A stretch of 30,183 bases of DNA from Owenia fusiformis (lineage: Eukaryota > Annelida > Polychaeta > Sabellida > Oweniidae). The first letter of the stretch is position 1. Each line of letters opens with the position of its first letter. The DNA is taken from assembly GCA_903813345.2 (NCBI GenBank), contig CAIIXF020000096.1, positions 1 through 30,183 on the forward strand. The letters run 5' to 3'. This document shows positions 11,203 to 19,659 of the stretch, piece after piece. The position numbers were made by a program, and so were the translations under genes. The notes beneath the pieces were generated by a model. It saw nothing but the letters and a program-made list of their open reading frames with translations. It had not been told where the DNA came from and did no database searches.

Positions 11203-11946
11203 TATTTCATTTACCCTACCTATTTTTTAATTTAACAATCAACACAATTTAACATAACATATAAACATACATATTTATTGATCGATAATATCATCGACTA
11301 TAATACCGGAATTGTGTTCTCCGACGTCTGTGTGTGAAAGTTTTATTCATTTCAAATTGCCATGGATTCGAAATGACCTTCAATTGGTCTATATGATTTC
11401 TATCAGTAATGATTTGACCTCCCTGCTTCATAAAACAATTATCATTGTTTATCTCGACCCGACTCTCAAAATAAAAGTTCTAAAACTTTTAGAATGATCA
11501 GTCTAAATATGCCATAACCGGTACTCCTATTCTCATTCTTCAATACAAACGTTACCATACGACAGATATATTTTTTATACTTTGAGATATTCAATGCCAG
11601 AAAACGATTTGCCCCAATCCTGTGACATATGCATTATGCAATGTACATTTGTATTTAATATGAAATAAGCCCAATGATTAAACAAAACAAGAAATCACAT
11701 GAATACCTGTATTTAGGATTACTGATTGTTGATGAAATTTTATAAGTTATTGATGCTGTCGAATTTAGAAAATAGAGAAAATTAAAACATGCTTAACTGT
11801 TAAATACTGACAAAAATAGGCAATTATGATGTTACAATGACATCGACCATGAAATTGACCATTAATGCATGAATGGCATTAAACATTTGGATCCTAATGA
11901 CGTATAAAGAGATCGATCGATATATAAATGTAAGAAATATGGATAT
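11203..11946. other. AT-rich spacer without recognised genes
   Basis: I find no coding signature, RNA gene or clear repeat here. The short open frame at 11312-11497 begins with an alternative codon and has no recognisable domain. A GATCGATCGAT run lies near 11913. Confidence 0.6.
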
Positions 11947-12473
11947 ATAGAGATTATCCTATATAAGGTTCAAGAAATTGGGATTATCCCGAGGCCAATA
12001 TAATATATCTGCCCGAGGGCCGTAGGTCCCGAGGGTAGATATCTTATATTGGCCAAGGGATAATCAAAATATTCTGAACCGATTATAGGATGATCTGTTT
12101 ATCCCATACCAATCACATTCTCCAATTGGCAACAGTTCAGAAACTTTGCAACGAACCGTGGAATTATTTTGAAATATTCATGTCCAGTTTTGTATTCTTG
12201 TCAGTAGCCGTAACGGGGCATACTGCTCCTTCCCTTCTTTAAAGCATCAAACAGATCGCGATTGTCTGCGTTTTTCTCCATTGTCGTTTACAGTATGCGT
12301 ATGCGAACGTTACAAAAACGAACCAATATGGGAACAGCGATTATGACGTATCGGGCAGATATACTATATCTGCCCGCTCGGAGCGGGACGTAAAGGTTTA
12401 TCTGCCCGCTGATGAAAATATCGTTTTTTACAAACCGGCTTTATGTACCTGTAACACGTCCAAGTATGGGGTA
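11947..12473 (+). repeat. Palindrome-rich repeat P, copy 2
   Basis: It begins ATAGAGATTATCCTATATAAGG and ends CGTCCAAGTATGGGGTAA. It contains a large inverted repeat in which TATCCTATATAAGGTTC pairs with GAACCGATTATAGGATGA, with the central direct repeat CCCGAGGG either side of a CCGTAGGT loop. It also contains the smaller CGGGCAGATA / TATCTGCCCG hairpin near 12353-12376. It joins head to tail with copy 3, the two sharing the GGTAAATAGAG junction. Confidence 0.85.
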
Positions 12474-13036
12474 AATAGAGATTATCCTATATGAGGTTCA
12501 GGATATTGGGATTATCCCGAGGCAAATATAATATATTTGCCCGAGGGCCGCAGGTCCCGAGGGAAAATATATTATATTGGCCAAGGGATAATCCCAATAT
12601 CCTGAACCGACTATAGGATAATATGTTTATCCCATACCAATCTTGGTCATCTGGTTAACATTGTTCAATCGTGGAAATATTCTAGAATATTCATGCCCAG
12701 TTTTGTTTTCTTGGCCGTGGACGGATTTTCCTGTTCTCTCAAATATTTCCACATTTATTTTCTCAAATTTCTGATTGATTAAGTGGATGCTCCTTCTTTT
12801 TTTGAACCATCAAACAGATCCCGATTGTCTGTGTTTTTTCCATTGTCGTTTACAGTCATTACGCGAACGTTACAAATTATGAACAAATATGCGTGCGGCG
12901 ATTATGACGTAGCGGGCAGATACACTATATCTGCCCGCTCGGAGCGGGACGTAGAGCTATATCTGCCCGCTGATGAAAATATAAGTTTTTACAAACCGGC
13001 TTTATGTACCTGTAACACGTCCAAGTATGGGATAAA
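12474..13036 (+). repeat. Palindrome-rich repeat P, copy 3
   Basis: It has the same architecture as copy 2: GGTTCAGGATATTGGGATTA pairs with TAATCCCAATATCCTGAACC. Two CCCGAGGG motifs sit in the loop, and the CGGGCAGATA hairpin lies near the right end. An open frame from 12783 to 13061 spans the right half; it is not conserved in copy 2 and is probably incidental. Confidence 0.85.
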
Positions 13037-13077
13037 TATATATATTTACATCATCAATTGATATACTAGAATAGTAG

Positions 13078-13145
13078 ATGAGACGGATGGATCGATGGAT
13101 GGATGTATGGAGGGATGGATTAGACGGACGGACAGATAGATATTT
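13078..13145 (+). repeat. GGAT/GACG-type microsatellite
   Basis: The stretch is made of imperfect iterations of GGAT and GACG (ACGGATGGATCGATGGATGG and onward) and ends in a GATA run. Confidence 0.8.
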
Positions 13146-13336
13146 AGAAAATTTCCAATCTGTTTGAATCCTATAAACTGAAGTCGAAGTAGCTTAAAAT
13201 CGGGTTGGTCATGAAATACTAGTCACAACCTCTGATCTTATCACCATAATGCGGTATTCTATGAAACACTGATTTGATTTTAATCAATTTAGTTTATTTT
13301 TTAAATATACCATTAGTATATTGAGTAAAAAATAAT

Positions 13337-13535
13337 AGTATTTTCATCAGAATACATGGACCGCCCCGTGTATACCTTATGACCAAATACGTAGGCACCA
13401 TCACTATAAATCTGGCAAATAACTTAAAGTCAACAAACTTAACATCATAAACCGCAGGCAAAGCTTTTCCTAACTAAAGGAACACTACGTATTTACTGTA
13501 AGACATCAAGAACTCGATTATCGCAACCAAATACA
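13337..13535 (+). promoter_or_regulatory. Duplicated promoter region upstream of a signal-peptide exon
   Basis: A 26-bp block at 13337-13362 (core TATTTTCATCAGAATACATG) is identical to 24499-24524. Similarity between the two loci then continues in patches (for example AAAGTCAACAAAC) up to the first exon and into the intron. TATAAAT at 13405-13411 is a possible TATA box, about 125 bp before the ATG; it would imply a 5' leader of roughly 95-100 bases. The promoter role is inferred from position and from the duplication. Confidence 0.4.
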
Positions 13536-13590
13536 ATGACTGGACTCGGACAACTGTTGATAGTAATCTTAGCTTTCCTGACTGCCAACG
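13536..13590 (+). CDS. Candidate first coding exon of a small secreted protein (signal peptide)
   Basis: The ATG at 13536 sits in an ACAATGA context and opens a reading frame coding MTGLGQLLIVILAFLTAN, a typical hydrophobic signal-peptide core. The frame then meets a GTAATA donor at 13591 in phase 1. It is too short to show as an independent open frame. Support comes from the signal-peptide character and from a degenerate duplicate of the same promoter, exon and intron start at 24475-24830. The most economical continuation is the exon at 13794, which supplies a plausible cleavage site. The family is not recognised. A fortuitous hydrophobic frame remains possible. Confidence 0.45.
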
Positions 13591-13793
13591 GTAATAACTT
13601 TATGCTAAAATTTTTGTTAATCACGTTTTAAATAGTTGTATGTATTTGCATGTTACTAAAGAAAATGTGTCAATAGTTGAAGCTAAAATTTGCATGACAA
13701 GTATCGAGTATGCACAAGATTAATTATTTTTAAAAGTAGCTTAGCCTATTTAGTTTTATTGTTAAATATGATTTATTCACCTGGTATCCGTAG

Positions 13794-13930
13794 TTGAAGC
13801 AACACGGTGTGAGCCAAACAATATTGAAAAGGTCCCTGTCGACACATTCTGTCCAAAACGATTTAGCGTTAGTGTTTTTGCCATGATATGGTTTAGTCGA
13901 AAAGTGTCAATTCTGAATTTTATAATTTAG
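13794..13930 (+). CDS. Candidate second exon, Cys-containing mature peptide
   Basis: After a TAG acceptor at 13791-13793, the phase required by the first exon stays open for 45 codons and stops at TAG 13928-13930. Joined, the protein would be 63 residues. The new residues begin VEATRCEPNNIEKVPVDTF and include a second Cys in FCPKRF. VEA-T places V at -3 and A at -1 of a signal-peptidase site, which is the best support for this junction. The tail (FAMIWFSR and onward) is hydrophobic and looks less like a mature peptide. The true exon may therefore stop at a donor-like GTTAGT at 13868 and splice on to an exon I cannot identify. No family resemblance is recognised. Confidence 0.28.
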
Positions 13931-14539
13931 TTTTGCTGAAAAGAATAGGATCTACGATGTAGTTAAAAAATATTTCAATGCTTTGCATAATATTCTTATC
14001 ATTTTGCACTTTTTTTTGTAGTTCGCGTCATCACACTATTTCAGTATGTAAGCATATTTTGCATGCGTTATCGCGGGTTTAAAGGCTCAAATGTGCGAAT
14101 ATCACACTTTCCTTAGCTTACTAAAATACTTATTAGAGAAGTTGGCATATGTTTCTAAGTAATTGCGAAAACGAATTGTAAAAAGGTGCTTCAATATACC
14201 ACACGTTTTGGGAGTGTAGACGGATTCAGAGTTTTTTGAAAGCTATTAAAGAGAATTTAAGAAATTATTTAATGTACATTTTGATTTTATGATATGGTGT
14301 TCGGAACATCTGTAAATAATACAAACATTTTGCAAAACAATTTAATGAGGTAAATCCCAACTTGGACCAGACTCAATTCGAAAATACTATGTTTTATATA
14401 TACCAGAACTTTTTGGTATGACTGTTACAAATGTCCGAATGAATGGAGGTGGTGTGAAGGTGGTTTAATATATTATCTTGTAAAATGTATGATTTCATAT
14501 TTCAAATTGAAATGTGGGACAATGGTATTTTAGACACCC

Positions 14540-14553
14540 GTTTCCATGGCAAC
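14540..14553. promoter_or_regulatory. RFX X-box-like palindrome
   Basis: GTTTCCATGGCAAC matches the RFX consensus GTNRCCNNRGYAAC at every specified base but one (T at position 4). It lies about 180 bp before the candidate ATG at 14732. Function is inferred only from the match. Confidence 0.3.
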
Positions 14554-14731
14554 TTAAATCTGCAACTTTACGAGGACTATTTCTGCTATTAAGTACCTCT
14601 ATGTCTATTTTTGTCCGATTTTGATGAAACAAATTAATGCCAAATGAGAGCTGAAAATAGTACGAGTGATGGGAGTTGCATATTAAAAATCAACCAATGG
14701 AAATTAGAGGAATTCCAGCGTCGAAATCAAC

Positions 14732-14804
14732 ATGGAGGACAGTTCCAAGTTCAAGATATTTCTGCTTAAAAGCAACTTGGGAGCCGTACTGCCAGCTTTC
14801 GAAG
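14732..14804 (+). CDS. Possible first coding exon (weak)
   Basis: The ATG at 14732, in the context AACATGG, opens a frame coding MEDSSKFKIFLLKSNLGAVL and then PAFE. It ends at a strong GAAG|GTAAGA donor in phase 1. A possible acceptor (GGTACTTGCAG, ending at 14878) would continue the frame for about 22 codons, ARTQIISCESWDRF and onward, before a stop. I recognise no family, and no later exons are evident. Both a real gene start and chance are plausible. Confidence 0.18.
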
Positions 14805-15284
14805 GTAAGAAAGATGCATGCATGTTACACAATCACCAAAGGTTAAGATGAAAGCATTCCATTTCCGGTACTTGCAGCGAGAACACAAATAATCTCATGT
14901 GAAAGTTGGGATCGTTTCAATATTTTCAAAATTTTTGACAGTTGAAATTAACTTTCAGGATATTCTGATATTTGAATCGATGTTTTTGATTTTCAATTTC
15001 ATCACGATTTTCAATCATAATTCCCGGTTCATAATTTTCGTTAGGTCAATTACAAGAGGTCCAGGGGTCAATTAACCATCAGCGACTTTCAAGTCAGATC
15101 CGGCCCCGGGGATCTGGCGCAGAGGTCTGGATTGGATGGTGAAGTGTTTATGGCAAATGGTTTATGCAGTTATCTTAATCTTGATGGTGATCTCTGTTAG
15201 ATCTACCTCTTTCAAAGAATAGACATTGCCCGGGGAGTCAGTGATTGCCTTCTTTAGCCTGATAGATAATCATGATGGCAGAAA

Positions 15285-15670
15285 TACAGAAATACACAAA
15301 CATGTATCAGTTTCATATGTTTTAGAAAATGTACATGTTTGCGAACAAATAGTTCAGAAGACAATAGAATCGTCGATTTAATTCCTCATTTAAGTTACAT
15401 AAACGGTTTTTCGAAAAACAGTTAAGATCTGCACTTTTAACACGAACCGTTTGTGTAACTTAAGTGAGGAATTAAATCGATGATTCTGTTGTCTTCTGAG
15501 CTAGGCCTAGTTTTTCGCAAACATGTTCATTTTCTAAAACATATGATGCTGATACATGTTTGTGAGAAAAAATGTCGTTGTGATTCTGACTACAATGCGT
15601 GAAATAAGGAAAAACGAAAAATCGTACCTTCGACGTTCCTACATTTTGTTACCAAAACGAACCGTTTCGG
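15285..15670. repeat. Foldback repeat, copy 2 (complete, with outer arms)
   Basis: The inner arms at ~15347-15402 and ~15450-15500 correspond to those at 1-160. Outer arms are also visible: ACAAACATGTATCAGTTTCA with TTTTAGAAAATGTACATGTT on the left pairs with AACATGTTCATTTTCTAAAA and TGATACATGTTTGTG on the right. The right flank, through ATCGTACCTTCGA to CATTTTGTTACC, again matches the first copy. It is non-coding. Confidence 0.85.
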
Positions 15671-16310
15671 TAGCCAGCGTAATCGAGCGGATCACCAGTG
15701 AATAGATAGCATACTATATTTAGGTAGTTCTTTAATTTTTTTGAAAATAACATGTCAGAGAAGCATTGAAATATGAGGCCACATATATGATAGCTAAACT
15801 ACAAAACAAACTAAAATAAACAAAAGTAAGAACATGTATAAATGTTTCTATTTTTACATATTCTGTTTCAATATGGTCCTTTAATTGCTTATTTTTTGAT
15901 TCATAGAAGTTCCAAACATTCAAAATTTTACTGTAATCTCATCTACTCTACGACCCCCACTTAAATTTGTAAAAAACATAAGTGGGGGTAACCAAACTCG
16001 TCTGGCCCTGTTATCCACTCCCTGATTCTGAAATGTCGTAGACCAACAACGTCAGGCGTAGATAACTGGGCCATACGGGTTTTGTTAAAGTGGGGGTAGA
16101 ATGCGATAAATCGCATGATGTATGGTCTCTCTAAAATTCTCTTATTTTTAACATGGGAAATCGTCACTTCAGCAAATTCACATGTCATTTATTTATGTTC
16201 CAAAATTTATTTAGGCTAGTATTAATATGTATATAACATATGCCTTGCAAAATTTTGTGAATTTAATTTAAAATCAAACATTATCCATTATGATTTAGGT
16301 TCGCCTTTGA
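15670..16310. other. Spacer with a GGGGGT hairpin; no confident gene
   Basis: ACCCCCACTTA (15953-15963) and TAAGTGGGGGT (15979-15989) form a perfect 11-bp stem, and a further AAGTGGGGGT lies near 16087. A 75-codon frame on the minus strand (15961-16188) contains the second of these repeats, has no recognisable domain and has no start-site support. It is left uncalled. Confidence 0.5.
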
Positions 16311-16560
16311 CAGTTTTTGATGTGGAAATGTGTCTGTTATTAAGCATATTAAGCATACGCCCTTTACCAATTCACGGAGACTGACAGGTGAACTTCAACC
16401 TTCCTTGAAACTGTATGATTATTGATATTTATATTTTTTAATCGAAATGGTGTTTGTTATAAGCACACGCCTTTAAACAATTGATAGAGACTGAAAAGTG
16501 TATTTCATCTTCAGCAAATCTGAAATTAAGCTTTGTTTTTATTGATCGAATTCAATGAAA
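16310..16560 (+). repeat. Degenerate ~120-bp duplication
   Basis: The stretch containing AAATGTGTCTGTTATTAAGC, ACGCCCTTTACCAATT and GAGACTGACAGGTG (16325-16395) is repeated in decayed form as AAATGGTGTTTGTTATAAGC, ACGCCTTTAAACAATT and GAGACTGAAAAGTG (16444-16500). Confidence 0.6.
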
Positions 16561-16594
16561 GTTAATTTCTTTTAAGTTAAGTTAACTTTTATCA

Positions 16595-17250
16595 GCCTTT
16601 AAAAAGACTTCTATTGTCATCTGTTTTCCATCTTAGTGTACAATAGTTCTCTACTCTGTTTTCAGAAGTAGGAGATGAACCAGATTTTTGTAGCTTTCAT
16701 CCATGATAACCCCGAGACCTTGTTGGTTGTGTTTAGATGATGGTGTTTCATACTAATCAGGTATATTATTTCATCGTTTGATTTAATTAACTTGCATCAT
16801 TTGTGGCTCCTTGCTTCAGAAAGTATTCATTTGTATTTAATGCAGTTATTATTTAACTTTCACAGTTTCGCAACAAATGAGATACTGTAAATTGCTTTAA
16901 TTTGGTGCTATTTAATTTGGCGCACTGTGCAAATTTTAAAAGTATGACCGCTATATAATTAAGTTCTTTTAAAAGGTTTGAACTTAATCCTGATTGACAC
17001 AATGTTAAAAACATCTCAGTAGATTTACTCATCATATTCACAATTTAAAGGTCTTATCTTAATCAATACAATTTGAAATAAAAGTATAAAATAAAGTAAC
17101 AGTCTTTTAAAGTACTACTATTGTCCTCTATTTTCCCATCTACCTATTCTGTTTTCAGGATTGTTGTAGCCTTCACCCATGATAACCCTGAGATGATTTT
17201 GGCTGTGTTGAGATGAGTGGTGTTATGCTAATCAGGTAGGCCTATATTAT
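16595..17250 (+). repeat. Duplicated segment with exon-like borders
   Basis: Two related blocks lie at ~16595-16770 and ~17095-17250. Both contain a pyrimidine tract and CTGTTTTCAG (acceptor-like, ending at 16665 and 17158). This is followed by a body with TTGTAGC, a T- or C-rich CATGATAACCC segment and a GTGTTNAGATGA segment, then AATCAG|GTA (donor-like, at 16760 and 17235). The bodies contain stops, so any exon would be non-coding. Confidence 0.5.
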
Positions 17251-18300
17251 TTCTAGAGGTGTCACACTGACCCGAAGTTGACCTGCCATATTTTATCTCA
17301 GAAAGTTAAGAGTCATTCTCAGGTATCTACTTTCCTACCGTTCCAACATTTCAAATTATTATCCAATAGAATATTTTAATAAATAGATCTCTAGTTAGAT
17401 CATTGGATGAAGATTATGAGAGTCAACGAAGGAATGTTTTGGCTATATGATTCTACTGTAGAAATACAAAAGGATAGTACAAAAAGCTACTAGGGATCTT
17501 TAAACTGATGAGCATAGGGATTGTTTACCCCAGAGTAGTCCCAAAAGTCTCCTGAGACCAAGATCAGATCTGGTGGAAGAAAGATTACACTATCAAGTGC
17601 ATTTTCAGATAACCAACTAATAAAATGTTTATACTACAAGTCTCTAAAATATTTCAGACAAACTAGCAGTACAAGCAGAATGGAACATTTGACGGTTTTG
17701 AAGTTAGGCAGTCTAGAGTCCTCTGAGCTTGGGGAGTTGCGAGGAAAGTGACTTCGGTAAGTCCAGGTTAATCTATTATTCATTATAGAAGTATTTCATA
17801 TATACAGTATTAAGTTTACAGCAGAATCAAATCTAGCAAGATCCTTGTCATTCTATTCTAAAAATATAAAGTGCAGACTTTACTTCAGGAATACTAGAGA
17901 ATTTTACCAAAGAATTTTACAATATTATGTATTTTATTTTATATATATGGCTTCCATATTTATATTTGGAAGAATTTAAACATTTTCCCGATTTTCGCAC
18001 TTTTAATCCTCAATAACTTACTGATTTACAACACATTGTAGACCTTTGAAACATATTGTATCTGAGATTGTAAAGAATAGATTGCTAGGTCAATTTTGGT
18101 TGAAAATGACACTGCAAAATATACAGAGTGGGTATGGGTATACAGGTTACATTTCATACTTTTCAATAGATTGATTTTTTCCAGGAAAATGTCCAAAAAC
18201 AAGCAGAAATGGCAATGTGTTAAACATGCAACCAGGAAAACAACGACTGAGCTGTACAAGTCATTTGAAGAAACATTTGGAAAGTGATGAGGACCAATGA
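16666..18300 (+). ncRNA. Speculative spliced non-coding transcript or micro-ORF transcript
   Basis: Exon-like intervals bounded by acceptor and donor consensus are 16666-16760, 17159-17235 and 17658-17756 (ATTTCAG acceptor, GTAAGT donor). The last exon would start at 18185 after TGATTTTTTCCAG. It begins GAAAATG and carries a 32-codon frame (18189-18287) encoding a Lys/Thr-rich peptide starting MSKNKQKWQC. The third exon also has a 23-codon frame from 17681. There is no conservation or expression evidence; only the spacing and consensus of the splice sites support it. Confidence 0.18.
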
Positions 18301-19060
18301 GAGCTCATGCTTTCAAGGAAAAATGAAAACTTAGCATAAACAATATCTGTTCTGAGAAGCAAGCCAGTTTGAATTAAATTTTTATCTCTATAACAAGTAA
18401 TGGGACAGTACTTTTAATATTGCATAGATATAATGGCTTCATATCTGAAACATGCAATTTTTCTAGATTTATTCTTAAAATGGTCATTATTGCTTTTTGA
18501 AAATCAATACCATGTTAACTAATAGAGCATTTGTTCAAGCTCAAATTAGAATATTTATTCATTCCAGTTCAGAAAAATAACAATATAACCCCTAAACAGT
18601 CAGGCTATAGATAATTACATTCATAGTAAAGGGGGTGAATAGATCTGCCGAGATCTGGGCACAATCTCGGAAATGAAATATCGAAATATCATACAAGTGT
18701 TAATCCCGTACTTAGTAGTGTTATAGGTAAATAACATGCAGGAATATAATTGATATCTGAGGTGAGCGGGAGATATATATATATATATCATCCGCTCATC
18801 AGCAATCCCTTGGAATTTCTTTTCAGTGCTTTTTTGAATTCCCGGGTTATACTTTGGTTATCTTTGATAAATATTAATTTCATACACTATAAAATGTTAA
18901 AAGCTGTTGAGTTTAAAAAAATCTTTGAGGCCTTTGAATAAAATATTTATGTTTTGATTTTAATTATCGTTTGAATTACTACATTAGGGTTCCCTAACAT
19001 TCAATGCATATTTAATTCTCATAATCTACTAAGTAAAGGATAAATCAGTTATTAAATGCT
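18300..19060. other. AT-rich spacer with one TA-core hairpin
   Basis: TGAGCGG (18763-18769) and CCGCTCA (18792-18798) flank a TA-dinucleotide run, forming a hairpin. Nothing else in this stretch is recognised. Confidence 0.6.
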
Positions 19061-19061
19061 C

Positions 19062-19166
19062 GATTTTTGATACAGTGTATATCCCTCAGTAAATACAATA
19101 TATCAACCTACGGTCCCTCAGGTAGATATATTGTATTTCCCTCTGATATACCCTCTATCAAAAATC
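19062..19166. repeat. Long imperfect hairpin, foldback type
   Basis: GATTTTTGATA (19062-19072) pairs with TATCAAAAATC (19156-19166). Inside it, AAATACAATATATC pairs with GATATATTGTATTT around a loop containing CCTACGGTCCCTCAGG. The loop resembles, on the opposite strand, the CGAGGGCCGTAGGTCCC loop of repeat P, suggesting a related foldback family. Confidence 0.7.
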
Positions 19167-19659
19167 TCCCATTAAATAACGTATTAGGTATCATTGGAAA
19201 GGTAACAAGTATTCAACTCCCAGTATTTTGAGTTTTCTTATAACTATATTGAGCCATTATTAATGAAGAAATTCATAGTTTAAAAACATTGGGGTTTATC
19301 ATTTCTAAGGGGGGGGTTAGTCACAATTTATTAGTTAAAATATGCCTAATTTAATTTTAAGACAAGCCAGAACGGCAAATCTCCGTTAACCGTTTAGGGG
19401 TTAATAAAATACTTAATAAAACTTATTAAAGATAGGATAGATTTTTGATAGATGACATACGAGACTGTGATTATATTCTGTGTGTCAATATTCTCTATTT
19501 GGATGCTCAAAAAAGTTCTTGTGTATTAACTCATTAATTATTGGAAAAACAATATACATTTGTTAATAAGTCAAAGCATAAGTTAGTTGTGTTTTACCTT
19601 CACATGTGAAAATGTTAGGCTTAGCTATATAGTGTGTTATATATAATTTTACTGAACAT

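Noticed and set aside
15050-15260. Locally GC-rich stretch with AGATCC...GGATCT inverted repeat, considered as a SINE or conserved element
   Set aside because: No tRNA-like promoter boxes, tail or second copy was found in the window.
15961-16188. 75-codon minus-strand frame
   Set aside because: It contains one arm of the GGGGGT hairpin repeats, has no recognised domain and no splice or start support.
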